Shown: positions 34,239 to 43,389 of the stretch, in pieces
How the letters are laid out: each line of letters starts with the position of its first letter
Position numbering within the stretch: position 1 is the stretch's first letter
NCBI GenBank assembly: GCA_025354885.1
Contig: JANXLY010000056.1
Location: forward strand, 29,135-93,134
DNA length: 64,000 bases
Reading direction: 5' to 3'
DNA from: Acidobacteriota bacterium
GTDB lineage: Bacteria; Acidobacteriota; Terriglobia; Bryobacterales; Bryobacteraceae
The notes under the pieces: generated by a model
What the model was told of the DNA's origin: nothing
Database searches by the model: none
The model's input: only the letters and a program-made list of their open reading frames with translations
Translations under genes and position numbers: made by a program

Positions 34239-35978
34239 GTGCAGATTTCTCAACCAGAATTGTCTTTTCCTGCCCCGTTTCGAGGGGCCTTCGCCAGAGC
34301 CTTTCCAGCCAAAATGCCGCAACCGGTCTTTGAAGCTCTGATGAACCTGCTTCAGGTATCGAAGACTGACGATTTGTATCACGGTCTGATGCGCGGGGCT
34401 CCGGAAACCTTTTGCAAAAGATTACTTTCGGCTTTGGGCGTCGAGGTTGTACTCAGTGAAGAAGACCGGCGGCGCATTCCTAAAACGGGAGCCGTTGTCG
34501 TGCTCGCCAACCATCCCTTCGGAATTGTCGAAGGTGTGGCGCTGGCACAATTGCTCCCCCAGATTCGTCCCGATGTGAAAATCATGGCGAATCGTTTGCT
34601 TGGCGAATTCTCCGAAATCGCTGATCGAATCATTTGTGTAGATCCCTTCGGCGGCTCTGAGGCCCGACGATCCAATGCGCGTGGGATGCGCGAAGCGATG
34701 GATTGGCTGGCAGGCGGCGGGATGCTATTGGTCTTCCCGGCCGGCGAAGTATCGCAGCTCGAATTCAAGTTCCCCCGTCTCGGCGTGTCCGATCCCGTCT
34801 GGAGCAAATCGATTGCCCGCCTTTTGCGAAAAACAAAAGCCGCTGCATTGCCAATTTTCGTCGATGGCCGCAACAGCATGTTGTTCCAATTGGCGGGTCT
34901 GGTGCATCCCCGATTGCGCACTGCCCTCCTGCCGTATGAACTCCTGAATAAACAGCGTCAGAGAATTGAACTCCGCTGCGGCGCCTTGATTAGCAGCGCT
35001 CGAATTGCCGCCTTTACAGAAGATGAAAAGTTGGTAGAACATCTTCGCTGGCGCACTTATTTATTGCGAAAACGCGACCGCGTTCGAACAAAACAGGTGA
35101 CCGGGGGGAAGACGATTGCTGCAGCGATGCCGCGCCTGAGCCTGTTGCTGGAGATGAGGCGCGAACCGCTTGTAGAGTCCGGCGAGTTCCAGGTCTTTGC
35201 CGCTCATGGCCGCGAAATTCCGGTTACCTTGCGAGAGATCGGAAGACTTCGGGAAGAGAGCTTTCGCCAGGCTGGTGAAGGGACAGGCAAGGCCATCGAC
35301 CTCGATTCATTTGATGAAAACTACCATCATCTGTATCTTTGGAACCGCGAAAAGCAGCAGATTGCCGGAGCCTACCGTCTGGGTCTGGTCGATGACATCG
35401 TGGCTCGCGGCGGCGTGAAAGCGCTCTATACCCGCACACTCTTCGACTTCAACGAAAGCTTTCTCGAAAAACTCGGGCCATCCATTGAGTTAGGCCGCAG
35501 CTTCGTCGCCACACCCTACCAGCGCAGTTACCAGCCTTTGCTGATGCTTTGGAAAGGCATTGGCCGCTTCGTTCTGCAACATGCACCAGCGCACGTTCTG
35601 TTTGGCCCCGTTAGCGTGAGTGCTGATTATGCCCGCGCATCGAGAGAATTGATGGCTAGCGTACTGAGCCAGCAGAATGGCAACCTTGAGCTCTCACGGC
35701 TTGTGCGAGCCCGTCGACCGCTGCGCCCGGAATGGGACAGTCTTCAACCCCTCACCTGTGATCTCGAGGAATTAGGCGACCTGATCGCCGATCTGGAAGC
35801 CGACTGTAAATCCATCCCTGTCCTGTTGCGCCAGTACCTTAAGTTGGGTGGGCAGTTGCTGGCCTTCAATGTCGATCCGAAATTTGGCAACTGCCTCGAC
35901 GGCCTGATCGTTGTCGATCTGTCGCGGACAGATCCTCGTCTGCTCGAACGCTACATGGGTACTAGACCAGAATGGTAA
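34239..35978 (+). CDS. Bifunctional acyltransferase, OlsF-like (ornithine lipid synthesis candidate)
   Basis: 579 residues. Residues about 70-270 form a PlsC-type lysophospholipid acyltransferase domain (LANHPFGIVEG, then VFPAGEVSQLE); residues about 300-500 form an OlsB-like GNAT N-acyltransferase (LREESFRQAGEG, FDFNESFLEKLGPSIELGRSFV, RSYQPLLMLWKGIG). A single protein joining O- and N-acyl transfer matches OlsF, which makes ornithine lipids from ornithine. The acidic residue after HPFG is Glu rather than the more common Asp. The start could be the ATG at 34239 or 34314. Substrate (ornithine or another amino acid) is inferred from the family. Confidence 0.82.
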   Translation: MQISQPELSFPAPFRGAFARAFPAKMPQPVFEALMNLLQVSKTDDLYHGLMRGAPETFCKRLLSALGVEVVLSEEDRRRIPKTGAVVVLANHPFGIVEGVALAQLLPQIRPDVKIMANRLLGEFSEIADRIICVDPFGGSEARRSNARGMREAMDWLAGGGMLLVFPAGEVSQLEFKFPRLGVSDPVWSKSIARLLRKTKAAALPIFVDGRNSMLFQLAGLVHPRLRTALLPYELLNKQRQRIELRCGALISSARIAAFTEDEKLVEHLRWRTYLLRKRDRVRTKQVTGGKTIAAAMPRLSLLLEMRREPLVESGEFQVFAAHGREIPVTLREIGRLREESFRQAGEGTGKAIDLDSFDENYHHLYLWNREKQQIAGAYRLGLVDDIVARGGVKALYTRTLFDFNESFLEKLGPSIELGRSFVATPYQRSYQPLLMLWKGIGRFVLQHAPAHVLFGPVSVSADYARASRELMASVLSQQNGNLELSRLVRARRPLRPEWDSLQPLTCDLEELGDLIADLEADCKSIPVLLRQYLKLGGQLLAFNVDPKFGNCLDGLIVVDLSRTDPRLLERYMGTRPEW

Positions 35979-37080
35979 ACGCCGTCTCGGGCTGAAGACT
36001 CCGCTCTACCGTGCGATAAAGCGTATCGCGCTCCACAGGTTCCCGGCCCGCTTCGCGAATCAGCCGAACCAGTTCGTCGCGCCGAAGACTCTGGCTCGTC
36101 GTTGCACCCGCGTCGTGATAAATCTTTTCTTCCACCACCGTGCCATCCAGATCGTCAGACCCAAAACGTTGCGCGATCTGCGCCATCCGAGGGCTCATCA
36201 TAATCCAGTAAGCCTTGATGTGCGGAATGTTATCAAGCATCAGCCGCGAAATGGCGATGTTCTTGATGTCATCAAAACCGCTGGTAACTGGCACATGATG
36301 CAGTGACGTATTGGCAGGGTGAAAGGCCAGCGGGATAAATGTCTGAAAACCCTTCGTATCGTCCTGCAGCGTGCGCAGTCGAACGAGGTGGTCGACGCGG
36401 TCTTCCTCTGATTCCACATGCCCATAGAGCATCGTGCAATTCGAATGCAACCCCAGATTGTGAGCTTCCCGCGCCGTCTCGATCCACACATCGCCGTCAA
36501 TCTTGTGGTCGCAAATGATGCGGCGAACGGGCTCAGAGAAGATTTCAGCGCCGCCGCCAGGCATCGAATCCATGCCAGCTGCTTTCAACTTCTCGAGAAC
36601 CTGGCGGATCGTGAGCTTGGTGCGAGTCGCAAAGTAGCCGATCTCGACCATCGTAAATGCCTTCAAATGCACTTTCGGAAACCGTAGCTTCAATCCGCGC
36701 AGCAAATCGCAGTACCAGTCGAGTGTAAGCGTTGGATGCAGCCCGCCGACGATGTGAAACTCGGTCACGGCCTCGGACCACCCCTTGCCCGCCACCTCCC
36801 AGGCCTGCTCGTGAGACATCGTGTATCCATCCGGGTCGCGCACCTGTTTGCCAAAGGCGCAAAGCTTGCACTGCGCAACGCAGACATCGGTGGGATTGAT
36901 GTGGCGGTTCACGTTATAGAAAGTCTTGTTGCCATTGACCCGCTCGCGAACAAGATTGGCCATATGTCCGATACCAAGAACATCGTGGGAGCGATACATC
37001 GTGACGCCTTCATCAAAGCTGATGCGCTCTCCGGCCAGCACCTTTTCATGGATCGGCTTCAACCGTTGGTCATCAAACAT
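35962..37080 (-). CDS. mqnE: Aminofutalosine synthase (menaquinone, futalosine pathway)
   Basis: 372 residues from ATG at 37080, which follows GAGG and overlaps the mqnP stop by 8 bp; an in-frame extension to 37155 lies inside mqnP. The radical SAM cluster motif is CVAQCKLCAFG (CX3CX2C). HIVGGLHPTLTLDWY, SMPGGGAEIF and GHVESEEDRVDHLVRLR are typical of MqnE. It joins the enolpyruvyl group of 3-(1-carboxyvinyloxy)benzoate to SAM to give aminofutalosine. Menaquinone is thus made by the futalosine route in this organism. Convergent with the OlsF-like gene, overlapping by 17 bp. Confidence 0.94.
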   Translation of the reverse strand: MFDDQRLKPIHEKVLAGERISFDEGVTMYRSHDVLGIGHMANLVRERVNGNKTFYNVNRHINPTDVCVAQCKLCAFGKQVRDPDGYTMSHEQAWEVAGKGWSEAVTEFHIVGGLHPTLTLDWYCDLLRGLKLRFPKVHLKAFTMVEIGYFATRTKLTIRQVLEKLKAAGMDSMPGGGAEIFSEPVRRIICDHKIDGDVWIETAREAHNLGLHSNCTMLYGHVESEEDRVDHLVRLRTLQDDTKGFQTFIPLAFHPANTSLHHVPVTSGFDDIKNIAISRLMLDNIPHIKAYWIMMSPRMAQIAQRFGSDDLDGTVVEEKIYHDAGATTSQSLRRDELVRLIREAGREPVERDTLYRTVERSLQPETAFTILV

Positions 37081-37984
37081 TTCTGTATACCTCAATTGCC
37101 ATGCCGACAAAGTATGCGATTCCGATAAAACCGTTGACCGTGAAAAAGGCCACATTTACTCTGCTGAGATCGTCCGGCTTGACGAGCGAATGTTCGTAAA
37201 TCAGCAGTGCGGCGACGGGCAGCACCGGCCAGGGAGCAAGTCCAAAAGTTAAAGAAAGTGCAACCAGCGCCAGCACAGTGGCCACATGAAAAACGCGGCT
37301 CAAAACAAGTGCGCGCCCAACACCAAGGCGGGCCGGAAGACTGAACAGTCCCGCATCGCGGTCAAATGCCTCGTCCTGGCAGGCGTAGACAATATCGAAG
37401 CCTGCCGTCCACAGCATCACCGCAAAGCTGAGTAGCGTGATGCGCAGATCAAGGCTCCCAGAAACTGCGATCCAGGCAGCGCTCGGTGCAATGCCGAGAC
37501 TAAAACCCAGAACCAGATGGGCAAATGTCGTAAAGCGTTTGGTGTAGCTATAGAAAAGCACGATCGCTAGTGCAAGCGGCGAAAGTATCAGGCAAAGTAA
37601 ATTCAACATTGCGCTGGCGAGAAAAAATAGGGCGCTCGCCGCGATCAGAAATCCCCAGGCAAAGCGTCTGCTCAGTTGGCCGCTGGGAATGTGACGCATC
37701 GCTGTTCTCGGGTTCTTCGCGTCAATCGTTGCATCGAGAATGCGGTTGAAGGTCATAGCAGCGCTGCGGGCCCCCAGCATCGCAAGAATAATAAAAATCA
37801 GCTTCAACCAAGGCGCATCCACTTGAAAATCAAGGCTGCGCCAGCCGAGCAATGCGCCGCTTAGCGCAAAGGGCATTGCAAAAACAGAGTGTTCAAACTT
37901 GATCATGTCGAGCGTGCGGCGCACCCTCTCGAAAAAGCCGAGCGGCGGTGCCGGAGCAATCGGAATAGTTTCTGTTTGGGCCAT
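37073..37984 (-). CDS. mqnP: UbiA-family prenyltransferase of the futalosine pathway
   Basis: 303 residues from ATG at 37984; a TTG at 37996 is an alternative. About eight or nine membrane helices. The two Asp-rich prenyl-diphosphate motifs of UbiA are seen as NRILDATID (first) and DIVYACQDEAFDRDAG (second). Next to mqnE and overlapping it, this is the prenylase acting on 1,4-dihydroxy-6-naphthoate, as usual in acidobacteria with the futalosine pathway. The symbol is inferred from context; the sequence alone would say UbiA family. Confidence 0.88.
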   Translation of the reverse strand: MAQTETIPIAPAPPLGFFERVRRTLDMIKFEHSVFAMPFALSGALLGWRSLDFQVDAPWLKLIFIILAMLGARSAAMTFNRILDATIDAKNPRTAMRHIPSGQLSRRFAWGFLIAASALFFLASAMLNLLCLILSPLALAIVLFYSYTKRFTTFAHLVLGFSLGIAPSAAWIAVSGSLDLRITLLSFAVMLWTAGFDIVYACQDEAFDRDAGLFSLPARLGVGRALVLSRVFHVATVLALVALSLTFGLAPWPVLPVAALLIYEHSLVKPDDLSRVNVAFFTVNGFIGIAYFVGMAIEVYRNV

Positions 37985-38011
37985 GCAGCGAATCAACTAC
38001 CATTTTAGAGG

Positions 38012-38461
38012 ATGCGTCAATTTGTATTCTGTTGCACTATTGCGGCTTTGCTCGTCTCTTGTTCCAATCAGGAGGAGGCGGATCGATTCATGTCGCGTGC
38101 AGTGACGATGCCAAATGGCACCAAAGTCTATGCTGAAATGGCAATTGAATATGCCGAAATGGTGCGCGGGCTGATGTTTCGCGATAGCTTGGCGCCGGAC
38201 CGCGGAATGCTTTTCCTTCACAACCAGATGGGAAAGTACCCCTACTGGATGTACCAGGTCCGGATTCCGCTCGACATCATCTGGATGAACAGCGACAAGC
38301 AGGTGGTGGAAGTTTTGGCTAATGTGCCGCCCTGTCCGTCCGCAAAATCAAGCGAGTGCCCGACCCATGGCGGAACCCGGGATGCTCAGTTTGTGCTTGA
38401 GCTGGCGGCTGGGATGGCGGCAAAATATGGAGTTGCAGTTGGGACAAAGATCGATTTTTAG
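38012..38461 (+). CDS. DUF192 lipoprotein
   Basis: 149 residues. Lipoprotein signal MRQFVFCCTIAALLVSC, then the DUF192 core: VEMA-like AEMAIEYAEMVRGLMFRD, RGMLFLH and IPLDIIWMN, with the conserved Cys-Pro loop (PPCP). The family forms a small beta-barrel of unknown function and is often exported. It starts 27 bp from the divergent mqnP gene, so both promoters share this gap. larB follows 3 bp downstream. Confidence 0.9.
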   Translation: MRQFVFCCTIAALLVSCSNQEEADRFMSRAVTMPNGTKVYAEMAIEYAEMVRGLMFRDSLAPDRGMLFLHNQMGKYPYWMYQVRIPLDIIWMNSDKQVVEVLANVPPCPSAKSSECPTHGGTRDAQFVLELAAGMAAKYGVAVGTKIDF

Positions 38462-38464
38462 TCT

Positions 38465-39211
38465 ATGAATCAAGAACAGATCCGGGATTTATTTGAGAAG
38501 GTGCGTGCGGGCGAATTGAGTCCGGATGCGGCGACCGAGCAATTAAAACACCTCCCTTTTGAGGACATCGACTTTGCGAAGATCGATCATCATCGCGCTC
38601 TGCGGCACGGGATGCCGGAAGTTATTTTTGGCCAGGGCAAGACTCCCGACCAGATCGCGCTGATTGCAGAGCGGCTCGCCTCGCGCGGCCAGAATGTTCT
38701 TGCCACACGAGTCGATGCCTCCTCCGCAGCTGCCATAATTGAACGCCTTCCAGAAGCTGTATACCACGCGATGAGCCGCTTGTTGATCATCAGGCGTGAA
38801 GTGAAAATGCAGGGCAAAGGAAAGATCCTTGTGATGTGCGCAGGTACGGCGGACCTGCCGGTCGCAGAAGAAGCCCGGCTCACTGCAGAGTTGATGGGCA
38901 ATGAAGTCGTGTCCGTAGCCGACGTGGGCGTGGCTGGGATCCACCGCCTGCTCGAGCAGCGCGAAAAATTATGGTCAGCACGCGTAATTATCTGCTGCGC
39001 CGGCATGGAAGCCGCCTTGCCAAGTGCCGTCGGTGGCCTTGTGGGCTGCCCCGTCATCGGTGTTCCGACCAGCGTCGGATACGGCGCTCATTTCAACGGA
39101 TTAGCTTCTTTGCTATCCATGTTGAACTCCTGCGCGTCTAACGTTACGACTGTGAATATCGACAATGGCTTTGGCGCCGCATACGTTGCGACGCTGATCA
39201 ACCGGATTTAG
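38465..39211 (+). CDS. larB: Nickel-pincer cofactor biosynthesis protein LarB
   Basis: 248 residues. The C-terminal half is a PurE-like fold: GKILVMCAGTADLPVAEEA, then MEAALPSAVGGLVGCPVIGVPTSVGYG and a Cys- and Asn-rich stretch (MLNSCASNVTTVNIDNG). LarB carboxylates and hydrolyses nicotinic acid adenine dinucleotide in the first step of the nickel-pincer cofactor used by lactate racemase-type enzymes. LarC and LarE are not in the window, so they are either encoded elsewhere or missing. Placed between a DUF192 and a TPR gene on one strand. Confidence 0.92.
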   Translation: MNQEQIRDLFEKVRAGELSPDAATEQLKHLPFEDIDFAKIDHHRALRHGMPEVIFGQGKTPDQIALIAERLASRGQNVLATRVDASSAAAIIERLPEAVYHAMSRLLIIRREVKMQGKGKILVMCAGTADLPVAEEARLTAELMGNEVVSVADVGVAGIHRLLEQREKLWSARVIICCAGMEAALPSAVGGLVGCPVIGVPTSVGYGAHFNGLASLLSMLNSCASNVTTVNIDNGFGAAYVATLINRI

Positions 39212-39216
39212 GAACT

Positions 39217-40227
39217 ATGCGACAGATTGTTTTTTTATGGATTTGCCAGGCTGTGTTCGCTCAGCAAGCGCCGCCACCACCGTCTTCCCTGCAGATGACT
39301 CCCATTGAAAAGCTCAGCATCCCCAAATCAGAAGAGAGTCTTGAGGATGCCGACCAGCCACAGGCTGCAAGCCTGTCGGGCAACGGCTTATTCGGAGTAA
39401 GGGATAAAGAGAAGCGGATCAGTGCTGCTCAGGCGTCACTGAAAAAGTCCCCTGACGATCCGGAATTGCGCCTGAGTCTCGGGCGATTGCAGGATTCCTT
39501 TTTGCGCTTCAATGAGTCCATTGGCACCTACACTAATGGCGTCGAAAAGTTCCCCAACGACTATCGCTTCCTCCGGATGCGCGGACAGCGCTACCTTTCG
39601 GTGCGTAAATTTGAACAGGGCCTCGAGGACCTGCAGAAGGCCGCAAAGATGGTTCCTAATTCTTTTGACGCAGCTTACTATCTGGGGCTCGCTTACTATT
39701 TCAACGGAGATCATGCCAAAGCCGCTGCCGAATTCTGGCGCTGCGAAGATCAGATGAAGCGGCCCCTCAAAGAGCAGGCTGATCTGAAAGGAGGGCGAAG
39801 CTGTGATGGTTTGCGCGAAGAAGAAAATGGTCGCATCCCCTTGCAATATTGGCGCTACCTTGCCCTGCGGCGCGCAGGCTTACAGGCCGAAGCGAAAAAG
39901 TATCTGGATGAGCAGGTCAGTGGTTTGCTGACCATCACGACTACCAAGCCTTTTTATGATGCGTTGCTGTTTTTCAAAGGGGTGAAAGAGATCAACGAGA
40001 TGATGGCCGGGGCGAACGAAGGGTCCCGTGATTTCCTGACGCGTTCGAGTGGTGTCGCAACCTTTCTGTTTACAGAAGGCGAGCGCGCCAAAGCATGTGG
40101 GATCTGGGCGCGCAACGCGATGGATCAAAACTGGGATCACCTCGGCGTGATCAATTCCGAGAGTGAATACTGGCAAAACAGCAGGGCTGCATGTGCATTA
40201 TATGGCACAACAGCGCCTCCCAAGTAA
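39217..40227 (+). CDS. Secreted TPR-repeat protein
   Basis: 336 residues. A signal peptide (MRQIVFLWICQAVFA) is followed by a Pro/Gln-rich linker and at least four TPR-like helix pairs (LRLSLGRLQDSFLRFNESIGTY, YRFLRMRGQRYLSVRKFEQGLEDLQKA, FDAAYYLGLAYYFNGDHAKAAAEF, and a later one near 290). A protein-binding scaffold in the periplasm is likely. It starts 5 bp after larB, so probably the same transcript, without a known functional link. Confidence 0.8.
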   Translation: MRQIVFLWICQAVFAQQAPPPPSSLQMTPIEKLSIPKSEESLEDADQPQAASLSGNGLFGVRDKEKRISAAQASLKKSPDDPELRLSLGRLQDSFLRFNESIGTYTNGVEKFPNDYRFLRMRGQRYLSVRKFEQGLEDLQKAAKMVPNSFDAAYYLGLAYYFNGDHAKAAAEFWRCEDQMKRPLKEQADLKGGRSCDGLREEENGRIPLQYWRYLALRRAGLQAEAKKYLDEQVSGLLTITTTKPFYDALLFFKGVKEINEMMAGANEGSRDFLTRSSGVATFLFTEGERAKACGIWARNAMDQNWDHLGVINSESEYWQNSRAACALYGTTAPPK

Positions 40228-40341
40228 GCCGTTTCCTCCGTCAACACTTTTCGCACCTCGCCTTGCTGGGCAGATATGATCCAATAAGGAACTGCTTTAT
40301 GTTTTTTGCCTCCGCGCCCCTACTCTGAAAGGTAATTTCTT

Positions 40342-43300
40342 TTGAGGCTCTTCTGGATATTGACTGCCCTCCTCTCACTTACTCCCAGAGGACAGGCGCA
40401 AAGCCTCCAAGCCTCGGCATCAGTGATCTGCCGTGACGAGGCAGGTCAAGCCATTAGTTCTGCACGTGTCGTTCTTACGAACGAAAGTACAGGACTAAGC
40501 CGGGTCGCCACCACCTCAAAGGACGGCAGCTTCGAGGCCCGATTCCTTCCGCTGGGCCGCTATCGCATTGAAGCTTCGAAGCCTGGTTTCCGTACTGAAA
40601 CAAAAAGCGGCCTGGAACTGAGTGTCGGCAGTAAGGCAGCATTCGAATTCATACTCCGTATCAGTGCCGTCGAAGAGCGCATCGAAGTAGTCGCTACGCT
40701 CTCGCAAGTTGAAACCACTAACCCGCTCCTCTCGACACTGATCGATTCCAGAAAGATCAGCGACCTTCCCCTCAACGGCCGAGACTTGGTACAGCTCATG
40801 CAACTGCAGCCCGGAGTGCAGTCGGCCCGTACAGATTCCGGTGACATCGTGACAGGCAGCAAGGGCACTCGAATTACGGTTTCAGGCTCTCGCCCTTCAA
40901 CCAACGTGTTCATGCTCGACGGCACGGTGATCAACAACCTCGGGAATCGAGTTGCTGGTGGAGCCACGGGAAGTCTTACCGGGGTAGAGACAGTCAGGGA
41001 ATTTCGCGCCTACACCAATAGCTACAGCGCTGAGTTTAGCCGCGCCGCAGGCGGAGCCTTTAACATCGTGACCAAGTCGGGTACGAATGCCCTGCACGGT
41101 TCCGCTTTTGAGTTTCTCCGCAATGATAATCTCCATGCCCGTAATTTCTTCGATGACCAAAGGCCTGAGTTTCGGCGCAATCAGTTCGGTGGCTCAATCG
41201 GCGGCCCCATAGTCAAAGACCGCACTTTCTTCTTTGGCAGCTATGAAGGGTTTCGCGAACAGGCAGGTCAGACGATCATTCGTACAGTCCCTGATGCCGA
41301 CGCTCGCCTAGGCCGCATCAACGGGGCATTGGTTGGCGTCGCTGCATCGGTGCGGCCCTATCTCGCCCTCTGGCCTCAACCAAGTTCAGATCCTGTTCCG
41401 GGTGACGGCTCAGCACTCTACACAACGGTTTTCTCCCGTCCCGTCACGGAGAATTTCTTCAATGCGCGGCTCGATCATCAGATCTCATCAACCGACTCAC
41501 TCTTCGCTCGTTACACCATCTCGGATTCGGCGCAGACCTTCCTCAGTGACGAAGCTTTTCCGCAATATCCCAATCGCCTCACGAACAGACCACAATTTCT
41601 TACCTTGCAGGAAACGAAAATTTTGTCTTCCTTCGCAATCAATGAGCTTCGCCTCGGCTTCGCGCGATCTAACCCTTACGAGCAGTTGCTCGATCCATCC
41701 ATCCGGCCCGATCTCGCCTTCATCCCTGGAGAGTCCCTGGGCGTCATTACCATCGGCGGATTTGATATTTTTGGTCCTGATCGCAACGTCCCTCGTCGGC
41801 TCACGCAGAACAGTTTTCAATTCAGTGATCAGTTGGCTATCACTCGGCAGCGCCATTCTTTCACGGCAGGTCTGCAACTGGAGCGCCTGCAGTACAACGT
41901 CATCTCAGCCAGCCAGTTGCGGGGCGAATTTCGCTTCGCCAGCCTTACGGATTTCTTGCGCGCCAGCGTCAGTACCTTCGAAGGCATCCTGCCGGGCTCT
42001 AAGGATTTCACTCGTGGTTATCGCCAAACCCTGGCCGGTTGGTATGTTCAGGATGCGATCAAAGTGTCACGCCGACTTACTGTAAATCTGGGCCTCCGCC
42101 ACGAATTCGTCACGGTCCCTACGGAACAAAATGGGCGCATGAATAACCTCCACAACTTTATGGATCCGCGCATCACAGTCGGCCCGCCTTTCACCACAGC
42201 AAAGGCCAACTTTGCTCCGCGAGCCGGCTTTGCACTCGATCCAACTGGCACTGGCAAAACTGCGATTCGCGGCGGCATTGGATTTTTCTTTGTGCCCTTT
42301 GTGGCCAATCAATGGTGGAACTCGATTGTGCGCCTGCCTCCCTTCACAGTCACCGCACGCGCTACCGGGGCTGTCGCGCCATTTCCAGCGCCCGTCAACG
42401 GGCTTGCCGCTCTGGGGCGCGAGTCGATCTCTGCGATTGAATACGAGCACCAGCAGCCTTACATGCTCCACTTCAACTTCAATGTTCAGCGCGCAGTGAC
42501 GCGCTCTACAATCCTCACCGTCGCGTATGTCGGCAGCCGCGGAATTCATCTGGGACGTGAATCCGATTTCAATATCGGCAGCCCGGGCAATCCTGTTCGT
42601 CGCAACCCCAACTTTAGTCGAATCCGCTTCCGCACCTGGGATGCGCGCTCCTTCTACAACTCTCTTCAAACCAGCCTCCAACGTCACTTTCGGGGCGGTG
42701 CGCAGTTTCAACTTTCCTACACTCTGGCCAAGTCCGTTGACGACGCTTCGGGCGAACTGGGGCGTATTGAATTCAACAATGGTCAGGCCCGTACATCCGA
42801 TCCTTTGGATCGCTTGCGGGATCGAGGTCTGTCGAGCTTTGACATCCGTCAGAACCTGGTCGCCAATTCCACCTGGGATCTGCCCTGGCACCGCGCCCGT
42901 GGCTGGCAGCTCAACGGAATTCTCACCTTGAGCAGCGGTGCGCCTTTCACCCCCATTATCATTTCCGATCTCGATCAGGACGGCACCGACGACAACGAAC
43001 AGCGCCCTAACCTCAAACCGGGTCGATCAAAAAATCCGGTACTTGGTCGGCCGGAGCACTGGTTTGACGTTTCGGCATTCGAATCGATAGCTCGCGGTAC
43101 AAGAGGCAATCTGGGGCGCAACACGATTTCAGGTCCCGGTCTCGCCATGCTCGATTTGAGTGTTGCCCGTACTTTCACCCTTCCCAAATGGGAGCGTGCG
43201 CGGCTTCAATTTCGCATCGAATCTTTCAACGCCCTGAATCGGGCCAACTTCTCTACGCCGCCTCGATCCAATCTCGAAATCTTCAGCGAGGCCGGGCCAA

Positions 43301-43389
43301 CCGCCACTCCCCTTCCAAACGCAGGACGCATCAATTCGACAGTGACCTCTGCTCGCCAAAGCCAACTGGCTGTCAGGCTGGTGTTCTGA
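40342..43389 (+). CDS. TonB-dependent receptor, Oar-like (operon with ligase and TTT transporter)
   Basis: 1015 residues from a TTG at 40342, preceded by AAAGGT and starting the signal peptide MRLFWILTALLSLTPRGQAQ. Carboxypeptidase-regulatory domain about 25-105, plug (LPLNGRDLVQLMQLQPGVQ, NVFMLDGTVINN) and a long barrel ending in an aromatic residue (LAVRLVF). The next gene starts on the base after its stop codon and three transporter genes follow with overlaps, so this receptor probably brings the same compound class across the outer membrane. Only distantly similar to the receptor at 26132-29320. Confidence 0.93.
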   Translation: MRLFWILTALLSLTPRGQAQSLQASASVICRDEAGQAISSARVVLTNESTGLSRVATTSKDGSFEARFLPLGRYRIEASKPGFRTETKSGLELSVGSKAAFEFILRISAVEERIEVVATLSQVETTNPLLSTLIDSRKISDLPLNGRDLVQLMQLQPGVQSARTDSGDIVTGSKGTRITVSGSRPSTNVFMLDGTVINNLGNRVAGGATGSLTGVETVREFRAYTNSYSAEFSRAAGGAFNIVTKSGTNALHGSAFEFLRNDNLHARNFFDDQRPEFRRNQFGGSIGGPIVKDRTFFFGSYEGFREQAGQTIIRTVPDADARLGRINGALVGVAASVRPYLALWPQPSSDPVPGDGSALYTTVFSRPVTENFFNARLDHQISSTDSLFARYTISDSAQTFLSDEAFPQYPNRLTNRPQFLTLQETKILSSFAINELRLGFARSNPYEQLLDPSIRPDLAFIPGESLGVITIGGFDIFGPDRNVPRRLTQNSFQFSDQLAITRQRHSFTAGLQLERLQYNVISASQLRGEFRFASLTDFLRASVSTFEGILPGSKDFTRGYRQTLAGWYVQDAIKVSRRLTVNLGLRHEFVTVPTEQNGRMNNLHNFMDPRITVGPPFTTAKANFAPRAGFALDPTGTGKTAIRGGIGFFFVPFVANQWWNSIVRLPPFTVTARATGAVAPFPAPVNGLAALGRESISAIEYEHQQPYMLHFNFNVQRAVTRSTILTVAYVGSRGIHLGRESDFNIGSPGNPVRRNPNFSRIRFRTWDARSFYNSLQTSLQRHFRGGAQFQLSYTLAKSVDDASGELGRIEFNNGQARTSDPLDRLRDRGLSSFDIRQNLVANSTWDLPWHRARGWQLNGILTLSSGAPFTPIIISDLDQDGTDDNEQRPNLKPGRSKNPVLGRPEHWFDVSAFESIARGTRGNLGRNTISGPGLAMLDLSVARTFTLPKWERARLQFRIESFNALNRANFSTPPRSNLEIFSEAGPTATPLPNAGRINSTVTSARQSQLAVRLVF

